Shown here: positions 52,008-59,325 of the stretch, piece by piece | Position numbering within the stretch: position 1 is the stretch's first letter | Layout: the number at the start of each line of letters is the position of its first letter | Source of the DNA: DATEOR01 sp963766725 | Lineage (GTDB): Bacteria > Actinomycetota > Thermoleophilia > Gaiellales > Gaiellaceae | Reading direction: 5' to 3' | Assembly: GCA_963766725.1 (NCBI GenBank) | Contig: CAVYBK010000006.1 | Location: 186,001 to 250,000, forward strand | Length of the DNA: 64,000 bases | Notes under the pieces: model-generated | Database searches by the model: none | Told to the model about the DNA's origin: nothing | What the model saw: the letters and a program-made list of their open reading frames with translations, nothing else | Translations under genes and position numbers: made by a program

Positions 52008-52753
52008 GGGAGGCCGAAGGCCGCAGTCGCATTTGCGTCGATCGCGCTCTCGAGCTCGTCCCGGTCCTCGCCCCGCGCCTCGGCCAGGGTGGCGAGCGTA
52101 TGGACGACATGCGCCGGCTCGTTCCGGCGGCCTCGGACCGGCTGAGGAGAGAGGTAGGGGCTGTCCGTCTCGGCCAGGATCCGGCCGACGGGGACGCGTG
52201 CCGCGGCGGTGCGGAGCTCGCCCGCCTTGGGGTACGTCACGTTGCCGGCGAAGGAGACGAACCAGCCGCGCTCGAGCGCCGGGGCGAGCAGGCGAAGAGA
52301 CGAGAAGCAGTGCAGCACGACGCGCGCATCCTCCGGGAGGGCTGTGAGCACGGCCAGGGTCTCGTCCTCCGCCGCTCGGGTGTGGACGACGATCGGCTTG
52401 CCGGTCGCGACGGCGAGCTCTGCCTGGGCGCGAAAGAGCTCGAGCTGGCGGTCGTGCGGCGCGTAGTCCCGGAAGTGGTCGAGCCCGGTCTCCCCCACGG
52501 CGACCGCCTTGGGGTGCTCGAGCAGCCCAGCGAGCTCCTCGACCTCGGCCGGGCCAGCCGTCCCCGCCTCGTGCGGATGGAGCCCGAGCGAGACGAATAC
52601 GCCCTCCTCCCGATCGGCGAGCTCGAGCGCCGTGCGGCACGAGTCGAGCGTCGTCCCGATCGTGACGACCCGCCCCACGCCCGCTTCACGTGCCCGTGCG
52701 AGCGCCTCGGGCGCGTCGTCGAGAGCGTCCAGGTGCGCGTGGGTGTCGATCAC
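52004..52753 (-). CDS. tatD: TatD family metal-dependent hydrolase
   Basis: 249 residues from GTG (begins IDTHAHLDALDDAPEALARA). TatD TIM-barrel metal ligands: DTHAHLD, FVSLGLHPHEAG, AVGETGLDHFRDY, KPIVVHTRAAEDETLAVL, VVLHCFSSLRLLAPAL and RILAETDSPYLSPQPVRGRR. Family members are 3'-5' exonucleases/D-aminoacyl-tRNA deacylase-like enzymes. Located between metG and rsmA, the common bacterial order. Confidence 0.93.
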   Translation of the reverse strand: MIDTHAHLDALDDAPEALARAREAGVGRVVTIGTTLDSCRTALELADREEGVFVSLGLHPHEAGTAGPAEVEELAGLLEHPKAVAVGETGLDHFRDYAPHDRQLELFRAQAELAVATGKPIVVHTRAAEDETLAVLTALPEDARVVLHCFSSLRLLAPALERGWFVSFAGNVTYPKAGELRTAAARVPVGRILAETDSPYLSPQPVRGRRNEPAHVVHTLATLAEARGEDRDELESAIDANATAAFGLP

Positions 52754-52761
52754 GTCGCGAT

Positions 52762-54279
52762 TCAGACTGCCGCGGGCGAGTCCACCCGTGGGAAGAGGGG
52801 CTCGGCAGGCGCAATCCCCTCCGCGGCGCGGGTCTGTCCGGCGCGCGCTTGCTCCCAGTCCAGACTCGCGTCCTGGGCCAGCGCCTCGAGGATGCGCGGC
52901 GTCGTCTCGGGGAGATAGGGCGCCAGCACGATCGCGAGCACGCGCAGGCCGTCCGCGAGGTCGAAGAGGACGCGGTCGAGATCGTCCGCCTTGGCCTCGT
53001 CCTTCGCGAGCTCCCACGGCGCGTTCTGCTCTACGTGTCGGTTGAGGGCGCGGACGACCTCCCAGATCTCGTCGAGTCCGCCCGTCAGGTCGTAGGCGTC
53101 CAGGCGCGCGACGACCTTCGGCCCCAGGCCGTCGAGCTCGGCGGCCAGCTCCGCGGAGCCCGCGACGACCGGGAGCTTCCCCTCCCGGTAGCGCGCGACC
53201 ATCGCCGTTGTCCGCGACAGAAGGTTGCCGAGGTCGTTGCCGAGCTCGCGCTCGTACCGCTCGTGCAGCCCGTCGACCGAGATGTTCCCGTCCTGCCCGA
53301 ACGAGGCTGCGCGGAAGAGGTAGTAGCGCACCGCGTCGACCCCGTACACGTCGATCAGCTCGAGCGGATCGATGACGTTCCCGACGGACTTGGACATCTT
53401 GCGGTCGTCCATCAGGAGATAGCCGTGCACGAAGAGCTGCTTGGGCACGCTGATCCCCGCGCCCATCAGGAGCGCCGGCCAGATCACGCAGTGGAACTTG
53501 AGGATGTCCTTCGCCAGGAGGTGGTGGACCTCCGGCCAGAGCCGCTCGCGGAGGTCCTCGCCCTCGCGCGCGAAGGCAAGCGCGCTCCAGTAGTTGATGA
53601 GCGCGTCGACCCAGACGTAGACCACCTGGTCGGGATCCCAGGGGACGGACACGCCCCAGCGCTGCGTCGCCCGGCTCACGCTGATGTCGTCGAGGCCCTG
53701 CTCGATGAAGCTCCGCGCCTCGTTGGCCCGGAACTTGGGCAGGACGAACTCGGGGTTCTCGTCGTAGAGGGCGAGCAGCCTGTCCTGATAGGCGGAGAGA
53801 CGGAAGAAGTAGTTCTTCTCCTCGACCCACTCCGGTGGGATCCCGTGCTGCGGACATTTGCCGTCCACGAGCTCCGCCTCGGTGTAGAAGGATTCGCAGC
53901 GGCTGCAGTAGAGCCCGGCGTAGACGCCTTCGTAGATCTCGCCCGCGTCGTAGATCCGCTGCAGGAACTCCTGCACGAGGCGCTCGTGGCGCTCGTCGGT
54001 CGTGCGGATGAAGAAGTCGTTGGAGACGTTGATCCGCTCCGTCATCTCGATGAACGCGGCGGCGTTCCGGTCGACGAACTCCTTCGGCTCGAGTCCGGCC
54101 TCTTCCGCGACCCGCGCGATGTTCGAGCCATGCTCGTCGGTGCCCGTCAGAAAGAAGGTCTCCTCTCCGCGCTGGCGACGGTGGCGCGCGAATATGTCCG
54201 CCGCGATCGTCGTGTACGCATGCCCGACGTGCGGCGTCGCGTTGACGTAATAGATGGGAGTCGTGATGTAGAAGCTCAC
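52762..54279 (-). CDS. metG: Methionyl-tRNA synthetase
   Basis: About 505 residues. Start GTG (VSFYITTPIYYVNATPHVGH) is preferred to the TTG 9 bases upstream because a TATGAT box ends exactly there. Class I signatures: TPHVGHAYTT (HIGH), KMSKSVGNVIDP (KMSKS). A zinc knuckle C-x2-C (CSRCESFYTEAEL) then C-x2-H (KCPQHG) lies near residue 130-150. Charges tRNA-Met. No C-terminal tRNA-binding extension. First gene of metG-tatD-rsmA-ispE. Confidence 0.95.
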   Translation of the reverse strand: MSFYITTPIYYVNATPHVGHAYTTIAADIFARHRRQRGEETFFLTGTDEHGSNIARVAEEAGLEPKEFVDRNAAAFIEMTERINVSNDFFIRTTDERHERLVQEFLQRIYDAGEIYEGVYAGLYCSRCESFYTEAELVDGKCPQHGIPPEWVEEKNYFFRLSAYQDRLLALYDENPEFVLPKFRANEARSFIEQGLDDISVSRATQRWGVSVPWDPDQVVYVWVDALINYWSALAFAREGEDLRERLWPEVHHLLAKDILKFHCVIWPALLMGAGISVPKQLFVHGYLLMDDRKMSKSVGNVIDPLELIDVYGVDAVRYYLFRAASFGQDGNISVDGLHERYERELGNDLGNLLSRTTAMVARYREGKLPVVAGSAELAAELDGLGPKVVARLDAYDLTGGLDEIWEVVRALNRHVEQNAPWELAKDEAKADDLDRVLFDLADGLRVLAIVLAPYLPETTPRILEALAQDASLDWEQARAGQTRAAEGIAPAEPLFPRVDSPAAV

Positions 54280-54287
54280 GCACGGCA

Positions 54288-54293
54288 ATCATA
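54288..54293 (-). promoter_or_regulatory. Putative -10 box (TATGAT) of metG
   Basis: TATGAT sits 8 bases before the metG GTG on the minus strand. The box lies where a longer TTG start would begin, so it supports the shorter, leaderless start. Confidence 0.5.
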
Positions 54294-55545
54294 CGAATGA
54301 CTCCGCGCGGCCCCGCAGCCGCGAATGATGGTTAGAAATGGCAAAGCGGGGGGACCTGTTTCGTGGAGTCCGCCGCAAACGAAAGGCAGAAATACGTTGG
54401 GGTCGAACGGAACGACAGAGCGCCCGGTGAAAGAGCGCTCCGTAAGGGGGGCAACGAAGACGGGGATCATCCGGCACATCGACGACCTGGGCAGGATCGT
54501 CATCCCCATCGAGATCCGGAAGCGCTTCTCGCTCGGCGAGAAGGACCCGCTCGAGATCTCGGTGAAGGACGACGTCATCCTCCTGTCCAAGCCGCAGACG
54601 GTGTGCGTCTTCTGTGGGCGCCGTAACTCCCTGCAGGAGCACCGCGGACGTGCCGTGTGCCGCAACTGCGTCACCGAGCTCGCGGCGGCGTCGGGCTAAC
54701 CAGGCGCAGAGCCCTCCGAGCCCGAGCAGCGCCGCCAGTCCTGCCGCCGTCCAGACGGGGCGTGGGCCGGCACCGGCCGCCGCGGCGACGGTTTCCCCGG
54801 TCCGGGTCGCCGCGCGCAACACCGTGGCGTCTGGGAGTGAAAGCGGGCTCCGCGAGGCCTCGGGCAGCTGCGCGGCTCTCGCATGCCCGGGTGACCCGAC
54901 GACACCTTCCGTCGGCGGGTGCCGGACTTCCGACGGCCGCCGCGACGTGCGCGCCCGTGGCGCCGGAGCCGGCTCGACGCTCGGCTCCTCTACGGCCGCC
55001 GGTGCCGGAAAGGTGTGGCTGTGGTGCCTCGAGCCGGAGCCATGGGCTGGCGTCGGTACTGGGTCCGGCTCGACCGGGGCAGGCTCGTCCGGCGCCGGCG
55101 CCAACGGGGGCAGGAGCCCGAGCGGATCGACGTAGCCGTCCGGCTCGTCGGCCTTGCGGACGCCCAGGTAGACGTACGGCTCGGCTGCCTGTCCGACCGA
55201 CCCCACGACGTCTCCCTCGCCCACCGCGAGCGCCCGCGGGACAGAGGTGGAACCGAGGCGCTGCAGCGTGACGGCGTAACCGTCGGCGGTGCGGATCGTG
55301 ATCGTCTTCCCACCCGTCGGGACGGTGCCGGCAAAGCTGATCGTTCCGGCTGCCGGCGCGCGCACCGGCGTCCCGGCCGGAGCGCCGATGTCGACGCCGC
55401 GGTGCTGGCCGCCGGCATAGGGATCGTCACCAAGGACGAAGGGTCGAAGCACCGGCCCGTCGACGGGCCAGGCCCAGGCGAGCGCGGGCTGCACGCCGAC
55501 CTGGAGCGCGACGAGGACCGGAAGCAGCAAGGCGAGGCCTTTCAT
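54289..55545 (-). CDS. Degenerate M23 peptidase-like secreted protein
   Basis: Signal peptide (MKGLALLLPVLVALQVGVQP), then an M23/LytM-like domain: GQHRGVDIGAPAGTPVRAPA has the first His/Asp, but the second motif reads VTLQRLG instead of HLS, so the zinc site is incomplete and the protein is probably a binding or regulatory relative. A long Pro/Ala/Arg-rich linker and a transmembrane helix (WTAAGLAALLGLGGLCAWLA) follow. GGAGGAG lies 7 bases before the ATG. Roughly the last 130 codons read antisense through the AbrB gene and lack coding character; a TAG in the next frame at 54696-54698 may mark the real end after a 1-base error. Confidence 0.75.
   Translation of the reverse strand: MKGLALLLPVLVALQVGVQPALAWAWPVDGPVLRPFVLGDDPYAGGQHRGVDIGAPAGTPVRAPAAGTISFAGTVPTGGKTITIRTADGYAVTLQRLGSTSVPRALAVGEGDVVGSVGQAAEPYVYLGVRKADEPDGYVDPLGLLPPLAPAPDEPAPVEPDPVPTPAHGSGSRHHSHTFPAPAAVEEPSVEPAPAPRARTSRRPSEVRHPPTEGVVGSPGHARAAQLPEASRSPLSLPDATVLRAATRTGETVAAAAGAGPRPVWTAAGLAALLGLGGLCAWLARRRRELGDAVAAHGTSAVLLQGVTAPTEDAHRLRLGQEDDVVLHRDLERVLLAEREALPDLDGDDDPAQVVDVPDDPRLRCPPYGALFHRALCRSVRPQRISAFRLRRTPRNRSPRFAISNHHSRLRGRAESFV
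54427..54699 (+). CDS. AbrB/SpoVT-type transition regulator with zinc-ribbon tail
   Basis: About 90 residues from GTG. The SpoVT-AbrB DNA-binding domain is textbook (TKTGIIRHIDDLGRIVIPIE, then IRKRFSLGEKDPLEISVKDD and VILLSK). A C-terminal C-x2-C...C-x2-C (CVFCGRRNSLQEHRGRAVCR, then NC) adds a zinc ribbon, a known variant of the family. AbrB swapped-hairpin dimers bind DNA and repress transition-state genes. In-frame codons extend to ATG 54325 without conservation. The M23 gene is read from the other strand over the same bases. Confidence 0.82.
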   Translation: MKERSVRGATKTGIIRHIDDLGRIVIPIEIRKRFSLGEKDPLEISVKDDVILLSKPQTVCVFCGRRNSLQEHRGRAVCRNCVTELAAASG

Positions 55546-55584
55546 CGCCGCTCCTCCTCGTTGTCAAATTTGCGAACGGGAACG

Positions 55585-55614
55585 AGCGTAGCAAGACGGC
55601 CGCCTCGTTGTCAA
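55585..55614 (-). promoter_or_regulatory. Sigma70-like promoter of the M23-like gene
   Basis: TTGACA (55609-55614) and TACGCT (55585-55590) are 18 bases apart on the minus strand and point to the M23-like gene. The sequence CCTCGTTGTCAA (plus strand), which contains the -35, is repeated exactly at 55556-55567 next to the ribosome binding site, 47 bases away, and may be a regulator site. Confidence 0.6.
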
Positions 55615-55640
55615 CTCGGGCGACAGCTATCTTCGTCGAG

Positions 55641-56445
55641 CTACAGTGACCCTTTGTAAAGCTTGTTGCGCGGGATTCCGGTGAGCCGCGAGACGAGTTC
55701 CGCGGCCCGGCGCCGCGGAACGCCCGCTTCGACGAGCTCGACGACTGCTGCGAGCGCATCTCCCTCGGGAACCGAGGCGACCTCCGCCGGCCCGAGGACG
55801 AGTGTGATCTCGCCCTTCGGCGCCTCCGTGAACCGCGCGGCGACCTCGCGCGCGGAGCCGCGAACGATCTCCTCGAAGCGCTTCGTCAGCTCGCGGCAGA
55901 CGGCGACCGGGCGCTCGGGGTCGGCCTCCGCGAGCGAGCGCAGCGAGCCTGGAAGCCGTCTGGGCGACTCGAACGCCACGACCGGGCCGCTCCAGGGGGC
56001 GGTCTCCTCCCACAGGCGGTCGAGCGCCTCCCGCCCCCGCGGCAGATACCCGACGAACGAATAGCGCTCGCCGACGAGCCCGCTCGCCACAAGCGCCGTT
56101 TCAACTGCCGAGGGCCCCGGCAACACGGTGACCTCGATCCCGCGCTCGATCGCCGCGGAGATCAGCCTGCGCTCCCGGGTCGTTCACGCCCGGAAGGCCG
56201 GCGTCGCTCGCGAGCGCGATCCTGTCGCCCTCCTCGAGCCGCGGCAGCAGCTCGTCGACCCGCTTCGCCTCGTTGTGGCGGTGGTAGCTGACGAGCTTGG
56301 CCCGGATCCCGTGCCGGTCGAGGAGCGTGCGCGTCCGGCGCGTGTCCTCACAGAGGACGAGGTCGGCCTCGCCGAGCTCGCGCAAGACCCGCAGCGTGAC
56401 GTCCTCGAGGTTGCCGATCGGCGTCGCACAGACGACGAGGGGCAT
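55641..56445 (-). pseudogene. rsmI: 16S rRNA (cytidine(1402)-2'-O)-methyltransferase, broken by one insertion
   Basis: N-terminal part: MPLVVCATPIGNLEDVTLRV, LCEDTRRTRTLLDRHGI and LASDAGLPGVNDPG. C-terminal part: RRLISAAIERGIEVTVLPGP, SAVETALVASGLVGERYSFV, GYLPRG and FEEIVRGSAREVAARFTEAP. Removing one base near 56172 joins NDPG to RRLI exactly as in the family. The tetrapyrrole-methylase fold transfers methyl to C1402 of 16S rRNA. Conservation on both sides argues for a sequencing insertion. Confidence 0.88.
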
Positions 56446-56507
56446 CAGTGCCCCTTCAGGTAATGCTGCCCCGCTTCTGGGTCACGAGCACCGAGCCGGA
56501 GTCGGCA

Positions 56508-56547
56508 CTCGCTCGTCGCCAAGGCCGGACGCCTTGGCAAGAGCGAG
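56508..56547. terminator. Long hairpin between glucokinase and rsmI
   Basis: Perfect inner stem GCCAAGGC-cggac-GCCTTGGC, extended by an outer CTCGCTC...GAGCGAG separated by small bulges. It sits 60 bases beyond the glucokinase stop in the 163-base gap before rsmI. It probably ends glucokinase transcription, although no U-run follows. Confidence 0.5.
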
Positions 56548-56608
56548 GGGAGGCTCCGGCGACGCGTGATCGTGGGCCGGAAGCAGGCGTGTACTGCCTG
56601 GAGGGGCA

Positions 56609-57562
56609 CTACTCCCGGTGCAGCGCCTCGAAGCCGACGAGCCCAGCGCCGATCAGGCCCGCCTCGACACCGAGCAGAGCCGGGACGATCCTGACCTCGT
56701 CCCGCGCCGGCGCGAGCGCGCGCTCCGCCACGACCCTCCGGGCCGGCTCGAGGAGGAGGTCGCCGGCACGCGCGAAGCCGCCGCCGATCACGACGAGCTC
56801 AGGATTGAAGATGTTCACGAAGCTCGCAATGCCCACGCCGAGGTGGAAGCCGACGTGAGAGAGCACCTCGCGGGCATCGCCGGGACCGTGCGCGGCGAGC
56901 TCGACGGCGAGGCGCGCGTCGACGGTCTTGCCCTCGGCAGCCGCGCACCCGAGATCCCCTTCGGGATTCTGCTCGGCGGCCTCGCGCGCATAGCCGTCCG
57001 CGGCCGTGCCCGATGCCAGCGCCTCGAGGTGGCCGCGTCCGGGACAGCGGCCCTGGCAGGGAGGGCCGTGGAGGTCGAGTGTGATGTGGCCGAGCTCGGC
57101 CGCGGCGCCGATCGCGCCGCGGTAGAGATTGCCGTCGAGGATGAGGCCGCCGCCTACTCCCGTCCCGAGGGTGAGCATGACCATGTGACGGGAGCCTCGG
57201 CCGGCTCCGAGGCGGTGCTCGGCGACCGCCGCGGCGTTTGCGTCGTTCTCGATCGCGACGGGCACGCCGAACCGCTTGGCGAGCCGGTCGCGGAGCGGCA
57301 CGTCCGAGAGCGGAATGTTGACGGAGTCGATCGCCTCCCCGCGGCGCTGGTCGATCGTCGACGGAATACCGATCCCGATTGCGCCGATGTCTTCCTCCAG
57401 GAGGCCCTCGACGGCCTCTTCGACCTGCGCCAGAACGGCGTCCTCGCTGCTCGTGTCGGTCGCGCTGACAACGCGCTTCTCGACGACACCTTCATCGTCG
57501 ACGACCCCCGAGAGCAGCTTCGTGCCCCCGAGGTCAAGTGCGATCACACGGGGGGAAGCCAC
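56609..57562 (-). CDS. ROK family glucokinase
   Basis: 317 residues from GTG. ATP phosphate motif IALDLGGTKLLSGVVDDEG, VAIENDANAAAVAEHRLGAG with the catalytic Asp, MVMLTLGTGVGGGLILDGNL, and the ROK zinc site in LGHITLDLHGPPCQGRCPGR (His plus three Cys). Phosphorylates glucose, or another hexose/N-acetylhexosamine, using ATP. The nearby sugar importer and GH15 gene are far away, so no operon link. A TAGCCT box lies 6 bases before the start. Confidence 0.92.
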   Translation of the reverse strand: MASPRVIALDLGGTKLLSGVVDDEGVVEKRVVSATDTSSEDAVLAQVEEAVEGLLEEDIGAIGIGIPSTIDQRRGEAIDSVNIPLSDVPLRDRLAKRFGVPVAIENDANAAAVAEHRLGAGRGSRHMVMLTLGTGVGGGLILDGNLYRGAIGAAAELGHITLDLHGPPCQGRCPGRGHLEALASGTAADGYAREAAEQNPEGDLGCAAAEGKTVDARLAVELAAHGPGDAREVLSHVGFHLGVGIASFVNIFNPELVVIGGGFARAGDLLLEPARRVVAERALAPARDEVRIVPALLGVEAGLIGAGLVGFEALHRE

Positions 57563-57588
57563 GGCCTCAGGCTACGATACTCGGTCGC
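57563..57588. promoter_or_regulatory. 26-bp divergent promoter region between glucokinase and LCP gene
   Basis: On the minus strand TAGCCT (57569-57574) is 6 bases from the glucokinase GTG. On the plus strand TACGAT (57573-57578) is 10 bases from the LCP GTG. The two boxes overlap at their ends, so both promoters probably compete; the -35 regions must lie inside the opposite gene. Confidence 0.45.
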
Positions 57589-58767
57589 GTGCCGCCCAAG
57601 GACAAGCCGTACCGCATCTACCGCGGGGGGAGAGTAAAGGGCCCGATCCGGCCCGAGTCGCCGAAGTCCGACCGCAAGGCGGAGAAGGACAAGGCGAACG
57701 GACCCGAGCCCCGCTCCTACCGCGGCCCGAAGCCCGCCAGAACGAGGCGGCGCTGGGTCCGCCCTGTCGCCTGGACCCTCGTCGGCCTGCTCGTCCTGGC
57801 GCTCGTCTGGGGAGTGCTCGGCTTCCTCGCGTTCCGAAGCGGCGTCAAGGAGGCGAACAAGAAGCTCGACCCGCGCGCGGAGCGGGCGCTCGCGCCGCAG
57901 GACGGGATCATGCTCTCCAACCCGAGCAACATCCTCGTGCTCGGCGCCGACAATGGCTCCAAGTCGAGACAGGGATCCGTCGCGCGCTCGGACTCGATCA
58001 TGATCGTGCACACAGATCCCGACGAGCACCGGATCGCGCTCCTCTCGATCCCGCGCGACCTCCGCGTGGACATCCCGGGTCACGGCGAGGACAAGATCAA
58101 CGCGGCCTTCGCGTACGGTGGCCCGACGCTCGCGATCAAGACCGTGCAGAGCGTCACCGGCCTCCCCATCAACCACGTCGTCGTGGTCGACTTCGGCACC
58201 TTCGACGAGGTGATCGACGCCCTCGGCGGGGTCGCGATCGACGTTCCCAAGCCGATTCTCTCCAACAAGTTCGAGTGCCCGTTCGGGACCGAGGCACGCT
58301 GCGACCGCTGGAAGGGCTGGCGGTTCAAGAAGGGCGAGCAGACGATGAGCGGCAAGCGCGCTCTGATCTACGCGCGGATCCGCGAGAATCAGCTCGACCC
58401 GAAGGAGTCCGACATCACGCGCGGCGAGCGCCAGCAGGCGGTCGTCTCCGCGATGGCCGACAAGATCGTCAGCTTCACGGAGTACCTGAAGGCGCCCTTC
58501 AACGGCGACGACATCACGAAGCCGCTCGCGACCGACCTCTCCGCCGCGCAGATCCTCCAGCTCTCCTGGATCAAGTTCCGCACCCCGTCGAGCGGGAAGC
58601 TGAAATGCCGCCTGGGCGGCCTCGCCTCGAACATCGGCGGCATCGACTACATCGTCGGCACCGAGGAGAACGTCTCGGTGATCGCGATGGTGACGGGGAA
58701 GAGCGCGCCCCAGCCTCCGAAGCCCGCCTCCGGACCGTACGGCCCCGGCTGCATCGTGGGCGGCTAG
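57589..58767 (+). CDS. LytR-CpsA-Psr (LCP) family cell-wall glycopolymer transferase
   Basis: 392 residues. Long basic cytoplasmic N-terminus (about 55 residues), one membrane helix (PVAWTLVGLLVLALVWGVLG) and an extracellular LCP domain: NILVLGADNGSKSRQGSVAR with the Asp, SDSIMIVHTDPDEHRIALLS, IPRDLRVDIPGHGEDKINAA, GLPINHVVVVDFGTFDEVI and ALIYARIRENQLDPKESDIT plus RGERQQAVVSA with conserved Arg. Attaches anionic glycopolymers from lipid carriers to peptidoglycan. Shares a 26-bp divergent promoter with glucokinase. Confidence 0.94.
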   Translation: MPPKDKPYRIYRGGRVKGPIRPESPKSDRKAEKDKANGPEPRSYRGPKPARTRRRWVRPVAWTLVGLLVLALVWGVLGFLAFRSGVKEANKKLDPRAERALAPQDGIMLSNPSNILVLGADNGSKSRQGSVARSDSIMIVHTDPDEHRIALLSIPRDLRVDIPGHGEDKINAAFAYGGPTLAIKTVQSVTGLPINHVVVVDFGTFDEVIDALGGVAIDVPKPILSNKFECPFGTEARCDRWKGWRFKKGEQTMSGKRALIYARIRENQLDPKESDITRGERQQAVVSAMADKIVSFTEYLKAPFNGDDITKPLATDLSAAQILQLSWIKFRTPSSGKLKCRLGGLASNIGGIDYIVGTEENVSVIAMVTGKSAPQPPKPASGPYGPGCIVGG

Positions 58768-58784
58768 GGGGTAGCGTCCCCGTC

Positions 58785-59000
58785 GTGGAGGGAGACCAGA
58801 CCGTCGTCCTGACCGTCGTCCCCGGGGAGACCGAGGCCGAGGTCCTCTGCGGCCTGCTCCGGGCCAACGGCATCGAGTGCGGCTATCGCGACACGGATGC
58901 GATCGACTCCCCGCTCGAGGATTTCATGACCTCGGGGCCGCGCGAGATCCTCGTCCACGAGGCGGATCTCGAAACGGCGCGGGCGCTGCTCCCCGCCTAG
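58785..59000 (+). CDS. DUF2007-type putative signal-transducing protein
   Basis: 71 residues from GTG (EGDQTVVLTVVPGETEAEVL, then CGLLRANGIECGYRDTDAID and REILVHEADLETARALLPA). Size and pattern (TEAEV...LLRANGIEC....D.......V.V...D...AR.LL) match the small DUF2007 family. Function unknown. It starts 17 bases after the LCP stop and converges on the FmdB-like gene. Confidence 0.75.
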   Translation: MEGDQTVVLTVVPGETEAEVLCGLLRANGIECGYRDTDAIDSPLEDFMTSGPREILVHEADLETARALLPA

Positions 59001-59296
59001 GCTTCGGCGGCTTTCTTCTCGGATTTCTTTTCGGACTTCTCGGGCTTCGAGTCGGTCTTCTCCTTCTTCTCGGAGGAGTCCGACTTGTCGGGCTTGTCGC
59101 CGTCGCGCTTGCCGGATGCGCGGCCGTAGTCGGTCTTGTAGAAGCCCGAGCCTTTGAAGTGGATCGCGGCGGGGTAGAGCACCTTCTCGAGCGGGCTCTC
59201 ACCGCAGATCTGGCACTCTGACGGGGGCGGATCCGTCATCCGCTGGAACAGCTCGAACGTGTGCCCGTTTGGGCACCTGTATTCGTAGATCGGCAT
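58997..59296 (-). CDS. FmdB/CxxC zinc-ribbon protein
   Basis: 99 residues. The FmdB regulatory-type ribbon opens with MPIYEYRCPNGHTFELFQRM and SECQICGESPLEKVLYPAAI, here with one typical CxxC replaced by CPNGH. HFKGSGFYKTDYG is the conserved follow-up. The last ~40 residues are Lys/Ser/Glu-rich low complexity (KTDSKPEKSEKKSEKKAAE). Function unknown, often next to envelope genes. Confidence 0.88.
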   Translation of the reverse strand: MPIYEYRCPNGHTFELFQRMTDPPPSECQICGESPLEKVLYPAAIHFKGSGFYKTDYGRASGKRDGDKPDKSDSSEKKEKTDSKPEKSEKKSEKKAAEA

Positions 59297-59325
59297 AAAA
59301 AGAAAGGCCCGGTTTGCGGGAGGAA

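Noticed and set aside
54400..54700. M23-like gene C-terminus as genuine coding sequence
   Set aside because: AbrB is clearly encoded on the opposite strand there, and the M23-side residues show no domain or composition like the rest of the protein.
56446..56608. SRP/4.5S RNA gene (CCGGAAGCAGG)
   Set aside because: The tetraloop hallmark and the flanking symmetric bulge are missing; a terminator-type hairpin explains the structure.
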